Assembly: GCA_033182465.1 (NCBI GenBank)
Contig: CP137324.1
Location: forward strand, 248,001-312,000
Length of the DNA: 64,000 nt
Direction: 5' to 3'
Source of the DNA: Sanghuangporus weigelae
Lineage: Eukaryota > Basidiomycota > Agaricomycetes > Hymenochaetales > Hymenochaetaceae
The stretch's first letter is position 1; every line of letters starts with the position of its first letter. This document shows positions 36,001 to 48,524 of this stretch, in pieces. A model generated the notes under the pieces. That model did no database searches, was not told where the DNA came from, and was given only the letters and a program-made list of their open reading frames with translations. A program made the translations under genes and the position numbers.

Positions 36001-39000
36001 GTCGTGCGCGGGTGGGTCCACGCGTTTTCTTCTAAAGACAAGGACTCGGCAAGTTTGAAAACCGGTATAGTCGAGCCGAGGATCTCACCCTGGGGCGGGG
36101 ACGGCCGATACCGCGCTCTGAAGCTGCTTGAGAAGCTCCATGAGGGAAAGTCGAACGAATGGACATGCGAGGGGATGTACGAGGCTCGACGGATATTTGA
36201 TTCCTTCTCTGCTTCGCTCGAGATCTGCCTTAGTCGAGGGAGGGGGAACGTACACCAGAGAGAAGCAAGCGAGGACGAGGATGCGCTTCGACTGCTTCAG
36301 CACTGGAAGGAAGTGTCGAAGAGGCCGCCGCCGATGAAGATACATCGGTGCGTTTTCATTCCCTTTATTTCTTTGTCCAATATCACTGAAAGAAAATTAT
36401 TGGGATTCTTGTAGGATTGACCAGTTCATGTCCCTTTCCTTCGCAGCAGAGCCGAAGAAGAAGGGGCTGTATGCACCGTACTATTGGTCTCGGCGGACGT
36501 ACACGGGTCCTCAGGTCCTCATCCCACTCTTAGTCCCTGAGTCGCTTCCAACCGTTACACTCATCGACCGATCCCAGCTCGTACGGACAAAGAAATTGTC
36601 ATATGAAAGCGGTGCAGTCTTGGGTGACTCCCAAACAACTCGTCCGATGGAATTGATGTACAGCGTCGGGCCGGATGGGAACATCCGCGCGGGTGGTCCA
36701 CGGCATAGGGGGAGCAATGCATTCGATTTGGGAGGTATGATCTTACCGGTGTTCGATGGCGAGCTTTTGCTGTGCGTCGTCACGACTCCCCCTCCGGAAA
36801 CGAGCTCGCGGCCTGTGAGTTCGGGAGGAGGTGCGACGGGAGAAGCTGTTGTTGCGGCAGACAGCACCTCCCTGAGCCGCCAGCCGTCCATCCGCGTCAA
36901 GTCGGCTGCAGCAGGTCTGGACAGGAAAAGCAGCCGCGCGCGACGCGCCTCCCTCCCCGCCCTCTCCCGGCGCGAGCGCACCAAGACTCCCGCAGTAGTC
37001 GTCATCGAGCCCTCCACCGCCGAGCCGCCCCTGCACGCCGTCGTCCAGGCCGGCACGCTCGATGCCCTCGTGCACTTTTTGATACACGGGCTGGAAGGCG
37101 TCACTGTGAGCGTTGCAGATGACAATGGCGAGATGGCGTTGAGGGACAAGAAAACTCGCGCTGTGCGAGTCGACCGAGCGGAATTTGCGCGCGTGTGGTG
37201 GCCCTCATTCCGGAGTTTCGTGACTCCTTATGTCTTTTTCCAGGTCAGTCCCGGTTCATTTCACATTTTAGCTTAAACAACATCTGGTTGGGTGGCGGTG
37301 TGCGTGCGTGCGTTAAAATTGCTCATTTTCCATTCATGTGATGCAATCCAATTTGCTTGCTTAAACCCGCGGATGAACGAACAACTGAATTGTCAATGCT
37401 GATTCTCCGCCTCTTTGCCTTTTCTTTTCTTCTTAATTAGCTTTTGCGCAAAGACTTCCTCTCGTCTTCCCTTCCGCGTGGATCGGACTCGGCCGAAGAA
37501 GCAGCGACCCAAACTGTGCAGTCCCGACAGGCTGTCATCAGGCTGATAGCCGACTGGATCCACGTAGGCGGCGGGGCTCAAGATGCGCTCGACGATATCG
37601 AGCTTCACTCGGCAATCCAATCCTTCTTCGTCCAGCATGACGCCGAAAAAGATTTGTCGAAGGTAGTGTCGCGGTCCGAGGAGCTTTCGAGGCTGTATAA
37701 GGAGTACGAGGCAGAGCGCGTGGCGCTGTTTGATGCATTCGCAGCGCAGACTATGCGCCCACAGTTTCGGAGCATTCCCGTACGCGGGCAGACAACAACA
37801 ACAACAACAACGATTTCTGCTGATGATGGTGATACTACCAATTCTGCTACTACTGTTACTACTACTGCTACTGCTGTTGTACATAATTTCGGGATCCGCG
37901 CACCGAAATTGGAGGAAATAACCCCGAGCGAGTTGGTTGATAACCTAGATGCGATGGCTTCTGCTGCCTTCCGGAACGTCAATCAGGAAGTGAGTTATTT
38001 TGATTCAGTTCGTTGCTGGGGTTTCTTCTCCCGCAGTTGTGTTTTCCACCATGGAATGTGTGTGGATCTGCAATTGATCACTAACGGAAATGATGTTTGT
38101 TTTTGTTCTTTCTTCTAGGATTTGTACGTCACTGTGGATCTTCTGGAAGTGCAGACTTCGGACCGTACGGGGTGGTTCTTGCCCCGCGAGCCGAGCTCTG
38201 GTTCAGAGGAAGTTGAGATCCAGTCGCTCTATACGTTTTTGATGGAGGTTGAGCCGTCGTCGCTCATCGGCGAGTACTCTGGCGATACGCTGTATCGGCT
38301 CCTCCCTCCAGGCGTCCGGAGTCTGCTACGCGCATACTGCATATTGCGAAAATGGGCTATATGTTGTCTGGCTGCGCAGCAGCTGGGAGTGAAGATGAGA
38401 CAAGCGCGGATGGAGATGTTCCTCAGGGCGATTGAGGTTTGCCGGATACGCAGCGTTGAATCGCAGGAGAAGGGAGCGTTGACCGACGTAAACCCCGCTC
38501 AACGACCATGCGTACGGTCATTTGTCGAAGCTGTACTTACATCTGCAGTCGTCAGCCCGGAGGGTCGAATATTCAGCCGGGCATGGCAAGGCGTTGCGAA
38601 TGCCCGTGGTACCCAGGTGGAGTCCCTACTTTCCCTTCTGTCTGCGCGAATGGCCGAGCCTCCTGTAAGGAAAGAGAGGCTCACTGTCGATCCTGCGTGG
38701 CTTCTAGAGCGGATGCTTGAAGTCATTACCCTTTCTGATGTGCTCGATTCACCTATAGACATCGAGACGCCTCTCAGCCTAGTCAACTTTGACAAACGAC
38801 GGTACGATTCTTTCTCTTCATCGAATTCGATGCTTCGCGTACTAATTTGAACTGGTTTTCAAACCCAGACAACTTCACAACATCATTGCTAACACGTCGA
38901 ACTACGTAAGCCGCGTAAGTCGGCAGAGGCGCGAGATGGATCGGATGGACTTTGAGCGGCTGAACAGGATTGATCAGGAAGTTTCAGATGTTGTGTTCGA

Positions 39001-40813
39001 CTTGCGAGTCCTGCGGGATGAAGCACAGCGGGAGGCTGCGAGTTTGGGGACGCCGCAGACTGCGAGCAGGAAGAGCGGACCTAGACCCTTCCAGCGGGCG
39101 ATTGCGATGCAGCAGGAAAAGATCAAGCGGGATAGATATATGCGGGAACGGCTGATGAAAGAGAAGAGGCACGAGCAGCAAAGACTGGAGAGGAAAGAGG
39201 ATGACCTGAATCGCGCTATGGATATGCGTGGTGGGAACTCTCAGTCCGGTGCTGGTCAGAAACATCAGCGAGGGAAGCGCAGCATGTCAGCGTTGTTCAG
39301 TCTTATGCGCCCTATCTCAACTGCATTTACCTCTGAGAGTGGTATCGCACCGAAACGTAGTGCGGCGGAGTTGGACTTCACGCCCTCACATAAACCAGCG
39401 CTCCTACTCAGTATGGTCGATGCGCACGTCACTCCTTTTATCAACAACGAACGATCGTTTACATTCCAGATTGATACGGAGGATGGAGGGCACTACCTCC
39501 TGCAAGCTTTATCCAGGAATGATATGAATCAGTGGATGCAGACGATTAGCACGTCGATCAAGGCTCATGCTCAGCGCCGTTTGACATACTTGGGCAACGC
39601 GAGTCCGATTCAGGTTTCAGATCATTTACAGCAGTCGCGTCCTCTTACGGCCTCCCATGATCCAAAAGCTGGTAAGTGTTCAGGAGATATGTATTTCTTG
39701 ATTATTGCAAGGTGACTTACGACTTTACGAATCCTTCAGTCTTTGGAGTTGACCTTACGTTCCTCGTCCGACGTGAGGCAGGTGGTGAAGAAGTTCCGTC
39801 AGACGCGGTACCTAGTGTTCTTGAGCTGTGTCTGAGGGAAATCGAGGAGCGGGGCCTTACGGAACAAGGCATTTGTGAGTTTTCTTCTTTTCCCTGTCTA
39901 ACCTTCAGCAGGCTGAAAATCCTTACAGATCGAGTGGCCGGAGCAACATCTGAGGTCACGGCTTTGCGGGAATCTTTGAACAACGGTTTGTCCCGTCCAT
40001 GGCACTTCTTACAGAGAGATCCTCACCCAGGTTTGATACGTAGGCCAAAGACATATCGACCGATACACCGATATCAATGCTGTATGCGGCGTTGTCAAGT
40101 ACTGGTTCAGAACTTTACCAGAAACGGTGATTCCGGAGACGTATTTCGAAGCTATAATCGAAGCTGCGCGTAAGCTCTCTAATCTCTACATTGCATAGCA
40201 TAGTCTTAGTTCACCTACTTTGAAGGAACGACCGATCTCGACGAACGGCTTGCGAGGATTCGAGAGATCGTCCATACGTTCCCTCGTGCGCATTTCTCCG
40301 TTTTGAAGCGTCTGGCAGAGCACATGGATCGGTACATTTCTGCTTACGGATCGTTAACATAACGAATAGAAACTTATCAACTTTTTTCGCAGTGTCGTGG
40401 ACTACGAAGAGCAAAATCATATGACTCCCGACAACCTAGCCGTTGTCATCTGCCCGAACCTCCTTCGTGCGCCGAGCAATAACTTCGGGTTGATCATGAA
40501 GAACATGGGTCCGATGACAGTTCTTTTCAAGGCTCTGATCACTCATGTGAGTGTTTCTTCCCCTCAATTCCCGCTACTGTTTTACTGATTTAACTCCAAG
40601 ATGCACTTCATATTTGATGAAACCGTTGAGGAAGGAGAGGAAGGCGAAGACGTTGATGAGGAGGAAGAGTTTGTCGGAGAAGAAGACGAAGGTAAAGTTC
40701 CTGCGGACTCCCACTCCCTCTTCGTACCCGAGGTCGACTTCGGACCGCGATTCGTTGCATCTCCCGAGCCTGACGACCTGTTACAAGACACCAGTTCGTC
40801 TCCCGACCGATAG
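33076..40813 (+). CDS. BEM2: Bem2-like Rho GTPase-activating protein
   Basis: Twelve exons (33076-33521, 33597-36347, 36415-37243, 37441-37989, 38119-38801, 38869-39671, 39740-39874, 39929-39985, 40044-40169, 40226-40331, 40393-40546, 40601-40813) give 2283 residues; yeast Bem2 has 2167. Bem2 switches off Rho1/Cdc42-type GTPases in polarity and bud growth. The N-terminal ~430 residues are Ser/Gln-rich with polyQ tracts. A first PH-like domain begins near residue 433 (AGFIMRLQNFSPC, WKPFKMVLKGSKLYFHKP). A RasGEF-like helical region covers roughly 750-1060, a second PH near 1890-1990 (PALLLSMVDAHV, NDMNQWMQTI), and RhoGAP near 2020-2210, with the arginine finger in GIYRVAGA and VVKYWFRTLPE, PNLLRAP. 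An acidic tail ends the protein. This RasGEF-like/PH/RhoGAP order is that of Bem2. An in-frame upstream ATG at 32986 would add 30 residues. Confidence 0.9.
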
Positions 40814-41718
40814 TGCTAATTTTTTTTTCCTTTCATTCTTTCATTTTCTTGGTATTGGTGTTCAAAAGTTCATTGCATGGACGCGTTCACTTTCATTTAT
40901 TCTGAATCATCACTGGCTTCTTCTCTCCTTCTCTCCTTCTGCCTCACTTCTGTTCCACGGACTCTAGCGGACTCGCTGTTTGTACCACATTGCCTTCAGT
41001 ATGCACTCAGTCATCATCCATCTATATATGCTTTATCTAGTCATCTAGCATTGATCCCTCCTTTATATCCTTATAATATACAGGATTCGCGTCATTGTCC
41101 GTAGCGCCGTCCTTTACTTGTCCGTGACAATCGCAAGCTTCCACCCTCAAACAAGCAAAGGATAAAGGAACTGCGTATTGATATTATTCGCAGCTACTAG
41201 TACAGGACAGGAATTCTTCAAGGCATCGCCGGGGATAACGTTACATGATATATCTGACATATAATAACCGCACAGAATGAAGATCGAAAGGCATCAAATA
41301 TCGAATACCAGATGTAAGGGAAATGAGAGGACATATACACCAAATGATGAGAAAAGTACCAAACTGCGACGCTGAATAGAACAAAACAAAACAATTAAAA
41401 ATCCGAAACCGATTGCGAGTGAGTTGAACATTTAACGCTCCAAGAAAATCAGACGATGAGGAGTGCGCGAAGATCGAAAGGTCTAATGGTGATTGAGGAA
41501 AGAATTGACTGAGCTGGGGTGTCACATTCGCAATTAAGAGTCCGAGACGGATGGAGCATGCGAAGAGAGGACGATGATGCGTGAGCATAAGCCTGGAAAG
41601 CAGAGGCATACGAGTGAACCATAACGATAAGAACCGTACGAGTGATGCATAGAAACCGTGAATTGAATGGGAGCCATAGCTGGATGACATAGAAGCGATA
41701 TCTTCGCATGGTATATAC
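40814..41718. other. Convergent 3' flanks of BEM2-like and coiled-coil genes
   Basis: The two genes face each other here. The left part is T/C-rich and likely holds the BEM2 3' UTR; the right part probably holds the 3' UTR of the minus-strand gene. No further gene is recognisable. Confidence 0.5.
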
Positions 41719-44646
41719 TCAAGTCGGCCAGCCCCTCGCCATCCTCGCAGCCTCTCCTCCAATCCGACCTAAAAAGTCCCAGACAGTCGCAGCACCGTCA
41801 GATACAAAGCCCTCTCCAACTGGAGCAAGACTGTTAAATTCCGAGAACGCTGCACGATCGTAGTATGTAGGGCCACCGGGTATATTGTATTGCGGGTGCA
41901 AGTACGGCCCGCTCAACAAACCAGCAGCTACGATACACCCACCAAGCACAACGGCCGCCTGCGTGAGCCCAGCTGCCAACGAGCGATCGTGCTCCCGGTC
42001 TCGCTCAGCGTCTGGTTTGCCGTAGACAAAAGTATTATAGATGTTGTAGAATCGACTGCGCCTGCTGTTGGCGCTGCTTACTTCGGTAGGAGCGGCAGTT
42101 GAAGAGCGTTCGCTCCGAGTACCATCACGAGAGCAACCCGTCTTTAAAGACATCTCAAGCACTTTGTCAATCGCAAGGCAGTCGAAACCGATCTCTTGCT
42201 TGAGCGCGGCCCATTCCTCCAATGCATCGTCTGAGATACCTTTTGGTAAGGGTGAAAGTGGGACATCCAGACCCTTGTGCCATCTAAGGATAGCTTCAGA
42301 GGCTATGCGCATGTCACGCTGCTCCTGGTCCTCGGCACTCTGGCTGCTTTCAGCATACGAAGGTGGCAAGTCACGGTTTGGACGCTTGGATGTGGACGCT
42401 TCGCTATCATCCACGAAAGTGCCAGAGTGCTCCGAATCCAGGGCATCAGTCTGGATCTCTGTCTCCAGTTTCAGGACAGGCTTAGGAACAGGTTCAGGAT
42501 CTGTCTGGATCGAGGACGTGGCCGTCGGTGCCATCTCAGTCTGAATGCTGAGCGTTGCCATCGGTCTCCTCGGCTCCGGATCCGTCTGTGCGCAGTTTGA
42601 CGCAGTAAATTCGGACACCTCGTGCTGCGTATAAGCATCGGAGTAATGCTTCACGTCCTCGTACTGGATGGTCTCTACTCGTTTCATCGCGCGACTGGCG
42701 ACCTTCTACAGTGATATTCCATTATGGATCGTCTTTGATTTCAAGGCAAAAATCAAACATACCTTCTTACGTCGAGTAATAATAGTCTGCACGACATCCT
42801 CGCCTTCCGTTGCGCCACTATCACTCTCATTGTCGCTGACAGCTGTCGTACTTTCTTCTTCATCAGACTCCTCTCCACCGGGCCACTTTCCGTGATTAAG
42901 TCGGGCAAGCTCGACACCAAGACTCTTGCTGAGACTACCCTGTTGGCTCACAGTACCTTTACTCTCCGGAACACTTCCATCTGCCTTGGTGCGTAGTTCA
43001 TCCATGTCGAAGCGCAAACGGTCAATGGTCTCCTTTAGAAGCATATTCTCCTGCTTCTGTTCTTCGAGCTGTGCTTGCGCCTCGCGCGCCATCGCAAGCT
43101 GGCTTTCAAGGGCCTGCAAAGTGTGTTCCATTTGCTCTTGTTGTTGTTGCCACTTGTCAATCTCAAGGTTGTGAAGGGAGATCTTGTCCATAGCGTCGCG
43201 ATATTGCTGATCTCTAGTACGAAGCGCGTTTCGCAAGCTTTCAGACTCGGCTGGAGAGAGTAGGTTTTAGTAATGAACCATATAACCAGGGACAGAGAAT
43301 AGACGTACTGCACTGCTCTTGATACTGTTTCTGCAAGCTCTGATACGAAGCCTTGGCAGTTTCCAGAGCTCTTTGAGATTTTGCGATTTCGCTCTCCAAG
43401 GCCTGGATCTGGTGTATATATTTGATTTCTTTCGCGCGTAATTCCTTCTCTTCTCTCTTGGCCAGACTGAGCTCGCTCTTCGTCTCCTCAAGTGCTATTT
43501 CCATCCTCTCCAGTTCAGCCTCGTGTTCAGAGATTCTATTCTGAAGAATGCGATCCTGCTCGGCAACTTTCCGCTGGAGCTCCTGGTTCGCTCGCTGTAG
43601 CGCCTCTTCGCGTTCCTGGGATTCGAGGGAGGCCATGGAACCGTTGCGTGCAAGGACAAGGCCGAGCGTCGGATCGCCTTCTTCGTCGTCATCCTCGGAA
43701 TCCGAATCGACTCCTCGTGACCGATCAAACGAGTCGTCACGGTCATAGTCAAAGCGAGGCCGACTACCTGGAGACATCATTCCGGATAAGCTGGCACTTA
43801 TGCTGTCACCGTATCGATTGCGCGAGTTTGCGCGCGATCCAGAGCGTACAGGCTGAGAATCCCAGAGTTCGGTATCAGATCCGCGAGGTGAGACGGGATT
43901 TGAGGGTGCGCGCGGTCGCCGAGACATACGAGAGCTTGGTCGAGAAGCGGACTAAAAAGCATCATTGACAAAGTTCATGCATACGGAATAGGACGAACCT
44001 CAGAATCACTGCCACCATGTCCATAATTGCTGGCGTCGCTTCGTCGCCTTGTTGTTGTACTACCTACGCGTTTTGAATTCCAGCTCGATGGAGCTGCATG
44101 TGTAAGAGGAGCTGTGCGCCTACGACGCGCACTTTCAAACGGTGAGTCTGGAAAACGTCCTGAGTTCGGAGTCTTTGGAGCAGGAGCAGAAGGAAGAGAA
44201 GAGGGCCCTCGGCTGGAAGAACGAGAAGACGGACCACTGTTGTCTGCAAAATCATCGTCTCCTCTATCCTCTAACGTTTCAGGCTCTTCTTCTCTACTAG
44301 TCGCGCCTGCTTGTGCTAGAGCGCGTATGAAGCCGAGCAGAATGTTCGGCGTCACTTCCAAACCAGGGTTAGCAGAGACAACATCATTGAGTCTCGCTAG
44401 TTCGTCTTCGGTGAGCAGCTCTATACCGTCATGATGCTCGCCAAAGACGCGTATCACGTCTGGGAGTGCACTGGCAGGTACTGCTGGTTCTCCGTTGGCA
44501 TTCTGGTGGGATGCATGGTGTGTTTCGAGTAAGTCGTATAGTTCTTGTTCGAGATCAGCTACAGAGTCGCGATTTTTGTTGTTCGAGGCCTGCTACGAAG
44601 AATTACTCAGTATCTGTGATGAAAAGGCGCGAAAATACACAAACCA
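41719..44646 (-). CDS. Coiled-coil protein with QTD repeats and a C-terminal membrane anchor
   Basis: Five exons (44646-44644, 44592-43999, 43951-43309, 43250-42763, 42702-41719) give 903 residues. The first coding exon is only the ATG, followed by a 51-nt intron. The N-terminal third is a helical segment (ELYDLLETHHASH, ELLTEDELARLNDVV) and a Ser/Arg-rich linker. Residues ~300-540 form a long Glu/Gln/Leu-rich coiled coil (EALQRANQELQRKVAEQDR). Next come four spaced (A/I)QT(D/E) motifs, two of them QTDPEP, then a PPSY motif at about residue 689 that could bind WW domains of Rsp5-type ubiquitin ligases. A hydrophobic segment at ~819-840 (LTQAAVVLGGCIVAAGLL) should anchor the tail in a membrane. 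This layout resembles tethers or organelle-positioning proteins, but I do not recognise the family, so no function is assigned. Confidence 0.8.
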
Positions 44647-45026
44647 TGGTGGATGGAGGAAAGGAGAGAGGGGTCGCGATAAACTATTTCTGTGCTAGCC
44701 ACAAACCGAACAATGCGTGGTTTGATATCCAAATCTGGTAAGTTAGGGCTGCAACTTCTATTTCTGAACATCATATTTATTACATAACTCTGAACGACCA
44801 AAGCACGAGGCGTCCTCTTGATTTCAACCACACTCACAGAAAATGGAAACAAATTTGCGGCTATCGTCCTGAACGAGTTACTTATAAGCCTTCTGTTCTT
44901 CTCACGTCGCTGCTTCGTCAGTTGCGCTCAGCGGCCTTCATTATTTTTGGACAACGACACGAACCGTCACAGGTGAAGGTGACAAACATTTGTCTATGAC
45001 TCTATTGGAATTCATTTATTCCAAAG
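44647..45026. other. Spacer upstream of the coiled-coil gene
   Basis: This is the probable promoter of the minus-strand coiled-coil gene and the 3' flank of the decayed dehydrogenase. I see no separate gene. Confidence 0.45.
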
Positions 45027-46333
45027 CTATTTTTTTCCATAGAGAAATGGTCCTCTGAAGGTGATCAATTTCAACTCGAACTCAAGGAGGTTTATTGCAT
45101 CTGAATGTCTCGCGCTTTCTTCCTTCGGTAGGGCAAAGTGCGCATATCTTGAAGTCGAACGATCTCCCAGAGACTGAAAGGCCGACACGAAACAACACAC
45201 ATCAAGCAAATTTACGTGTAAGATCCTCAAGATTCTTGGTCGGAATGTCATGATGCAGATATCGATTGATTTCCTACACTGCGAACAAAATTCCACGAGA
45301 AGGTACGAAATCCATTTACTGTGCGGTGTCATAGTCATAAGAACAATGTACAGACCTTCGTCAGTTAGTATTTTCTCCGTCGACGTATATGAACCATGAT
45401 ACTTTTCTTTATCTCTCCTTAGTTCTGGCTGCGCCGCAGCGACGGGTATTGTTGTCGCCGCTTGGCTTATACTGAGGAATCTCTTCCTCATATTCCAATG
45501 AAGCAATATTGAAATTGGCCATGGAGTTCTTCCCATGCTATCAAATGCACTTTCGGTAACGATCAAACCAGAACTCAAACAAACGACGAGAATGTCAGAC
45601 CTGAGGTCCTCACCAGACGCTGTTAGCCAGCGCACAAGCTCATTCGACCACAGCGTGCCCAGCAATTTCGAGAAGCCATATTGTTTTATTCGCTCCCATA
45701 AAACGTTGCTCGTAGCTGGTCCGTTCAAATCAGCCCTGTTCTAGAGAACTAGGCCCTCCCGATGAGTTTGTGGGCATCTGAACCCACGTTCACGGTTCGC
45801 ACATCAGAACCTGGGGTCTGAGCCGTCTTCTTGAACATAGGCAGAAGGAGCTTCGTGAATATGAATGGCGGGATATAGCTAAGAGGGACAGGTCGGAAAC
45901 ATTCTTATCGGAAGAGAAAAGATCCAACTGACCTGATAGTAACGATATCCTGCACGCCGATAAAGCCCATTGCATATCCCTTAGTCAGACTGTCATCTCG
46001 ATAACTAATCTCTCAAATACAGTAACAAGACTGTCAGACATACCGAGCGGCATTGTTGACTGTCGATCAGAATTTTCAGGAAGCGTCCATTTTATACCAA
46101 CTAATCTTCACTCACTTGATATGTCCAGTCCACATTGCTTTTCCATTTCCTGGGCAGAGACCCTCCTTTTCGAGGCGAGAAATTGTCGCCGTGGCGTTAC
46201 TCTCGCCTCTTACAGCAAGATACACGGTCGCGCTTTTTCGAAGCCGCTCTCGAGTGACTGCATAATTCAGGCCAGAACTGGGAGAAAAAAAGTTGGACAT
46301 TTCAAATGAATCCATGTCTACCAGGGACATCAT
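45027..46333 (-). pseudogene. Decayed short-chain dehydrogenase, tandem paralogue
   Basis: The stretch aligns throughout with the intact dehydrogenase at 46934-48124. Kept parts include ATVYLAVRGESNATATISRLE (cofactor region), the micro-exon reading CAACAATGCCGCTCG with its splice site, KQYGFSKLLGTLWSNEL (YxxxK site) and SQAATTIPVAAAQPELRRDKEKYHGSY. Exon 1, with the first half of the glycine motif, is missing. About 71 bases of exon 2 are lost, which shifts the frame, and further stops lie between the remaining frames. It is a tandem duplicate of its neighbour that has lost function, unless a novel product is made from the 233-codon frame at its 3' end. Confidence 0.8.
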
Positions 46334-46933
46334 CCTGGATCAATTCGGTATGGACATCCATTAGAACAACCTGCCTGTATTTCACCTTCTCCGAACGACA
46401 CGGCTTTAGACAACTGGTCATTTTCCGTCACTCCCAGGGACCAATACTATTCTTCCGTTGGGTCCCTCGACCCTTTAGCAACATGGAGACATTGGGACGT
46501 CGATAAAAAGAAAAGTATTTGCAACGTTCTAGAATGCGCACAGTCTGCTTGTGATTGCAGAACGACAACTCAATTTGCTGTCCCAACCAACGCTTCTCCT
46601 TTGTTCATCAAAACCGGCATTCAGCGAAAGTGAAGCAACCTCCTTGTTTATCCTCACTCCAAGACTATGCTCATTGAGAATCACTCGAAAAGATGATTGA
46701 ACGGCCGGAGCATGATCGAAGAATAGCGACTACTTTCGTTTCAACTTTATTCACTCATCCCTGGAGATCGTGTTAGGATTGCGCAAAATTGTCTGTGAGG
46801 AATCACTGCATGTGACTTTATATCCAACTCAGAAATTTTCGTGGTAAGGGTATGACAGACAAAAGCAAGATTCACGACCGGCATGCACGAGAAGAAAAGA
46901 AAAGAGATACAATACCAATCATTGCCATACAAT
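46334..46933. other. Spacer between the two dehydrogenase copies
   Basis: This holds the 3' flank of the intact copy and the former promoter of the decayed one. No gene is recognisable. Confidence 0.45.
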
Positions 46934-48124
46934 CTACAGACCTTCATCGGCTAAGATCTTCCCGGTCAAGATCCAAAGATCCTTCGCCAATCCTTCATCA
47001 GCAGCCACTTTGTTCGTACTCGCCAACTTTCCAAACGGCAAAAGATATGCGCCATGATACTTCACTTTCTCTCTGCACAGATCTGGTTGCGCCGCAGCTA
47101 TGAGTACTGTTGTTGCCGCTTGCGTCGGAGTGAGGAACGTCTTCCTTATATACCATTGAACTAATTTCGAAAGTGGCCAGAATAATCTTCCGGCACCCTC
47201 AAGTGCGCCATCACTAGCAACTGAGCCAGGGTGTACGCAAACGACGAGGACGTCAGAGCCGCCATCATTCGAGGCCGCGAGCTGACGTGCAAGTTCTTTC
47301 GACCACAGAACAACCAACAATTTCGTGAAAGCATATCGTTTCATTTGTGCCCAGTAACTGTTGCTTGTAGTCGGTCCGTTTAAGTCATGCTTGCTCTGGA
47401 ACTGGGATTTCCTAATAAGTTTATGAGCATCCGAACCAACGTTGATGATCCGAACATCAGAGTCCGGACTCTGGGCCGTCTTCTTTAGCAGAGGTAGAAG
47501 GAGCTTCGTGAAGAGGAACGGTGAGACATAACTAAAATGGCCATGTTAGTTAGTAATTGTCAAAACAAGATAGATTATACTGACTTGATAGTTGTGATAT
47601 CTTGCACGCCAATAGGACCCAGTGCATATTCCTTACCCAAGCTATTGTCATGAGCGAGTAGTCTCTCAATTTGAAGGCTTGACATACCAAGCAGCGTTGT
47701 TGACTTCGAAAATAAGGCCGAATCAGAAAACATCACTTTTGTCCGAAACAGTCCTTGCTCACTTAATATGTCCAGTCTCGACTCTCGTGCCAAGAACTCT
47801 TCCGCGGTCCTCTTAACGTCATGGGGATTGTCGAGATCGAGCTTATGCCAAATTGCTTTTCCATTTCCAGGATCAAGACCTTCTGCCTCGATGCGATATA
47901 TAGTCGCTGTGGCTTTACTCTCACTTCTAGCAGCAAGATACACGGTTGCGCCTTTGCGAAGCAGCTCTCTGGCGACTGCGTAGCCTACGCCAGAACTTTA
48001 CCACGCTTCAGTCCAAAGCACTGAAGCGGGACTATCAATGAGAAGCTTACGTCGCGCCGGTTATCAGCACTACCTTCCCTCCCAGATCGCTCAGTTCTTC
48101 ACCAGGGTTGAAGGTGAGGGACAT
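46934..48124 (-). CDS. Short-chain dehydrogenase/reductase (retinol-dehydrogenase-like)
   Basis: Five exons (48124-48051, 47995-47763, 47703-47688, 47641-47585, 47531-46934) give 325 residues, normal for classical SDR enzymes. The NAD(P)-binding glycine motif is TGATSGVGYAVA near residue 23, formed across intron 1. The NNAA motif is encoded by a 16-base exon. The catalytic serine lies in INVGSDAHK and the active-site pair is Tyr/Lys in RYAFTKLL. The C-terminal half has HPGSVASDGA, the usual PG motif after the active site. Related fungal enzymes reduce or oxidise lipophilic alcohols and ketones; the substrate here is not predictable. A decayed duplicate lies directly downstream. The micro-exon and the 46-nt intron beside it are the least certain parts of the model, but the sum of exons keeps the frame. 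Confidence 0.85.
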
Positions 48125-48524
48125 GACAAAGTTCGTTGACTAGCATTATCTGGAATGCCCGAATGCCGATCTTTGTAAATATGATAGGTACGGGATTTTA
48201 CGTACTCCTTATTCATATGACGTTATCTCTTCAAAAAAGTAAATTATTTACCTTCCCTAATGTCTATCTTATGTGCCCGAATCTCAAAAGTGTGGTGGTG
48301 AGTAACTAAGCCGAGCATTTCCTTATGCCCAGCATTCAAAATTACACTGAGTTGTAAGGAAAGCGGCTCCTTTTTTGGGTGTGTTGTCTGCACATGACAC
48401 GATACCGGAAATTCTGCGGAATGGAATTGAGAGATGTACAGAACAATGCCCGGACCAATCGCGACATTGAAAGAATGCAATAATCCCGCGCTACTTCTGC
48501 TCTTTCCCATCGCTAAAGATCTGG
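48125..48524. other. Spacer between dehydrogenase and glycosyltransferase-like gene
   Basis: This is the promoter of the dehydrogenase and the 3' flank of the next gene. An 88-codon minus frame (48244-48510) has no domain and is probably chance. Confidence 0.45.

Noticed and set aside
37244-37440. Gene break in the BEM2-like gene because of a 197-nt gap between frames
   Set aside because: The gap has good GT and pyrimidine-AG borders and keeps the frame, so it is an intron.
45027-45728. A separate intact 233-residue dehydrogenase
   Set aside because: It covers only the C-terminal half of the family, lacks the cofactor-binding part in frame, and has an unrelated tail after the conserved region.
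48244-48510. Small 88-codon minus-strand gene
   Set aside because: It lies between two genes without a domain or convincing start context; chance length is sufficient.
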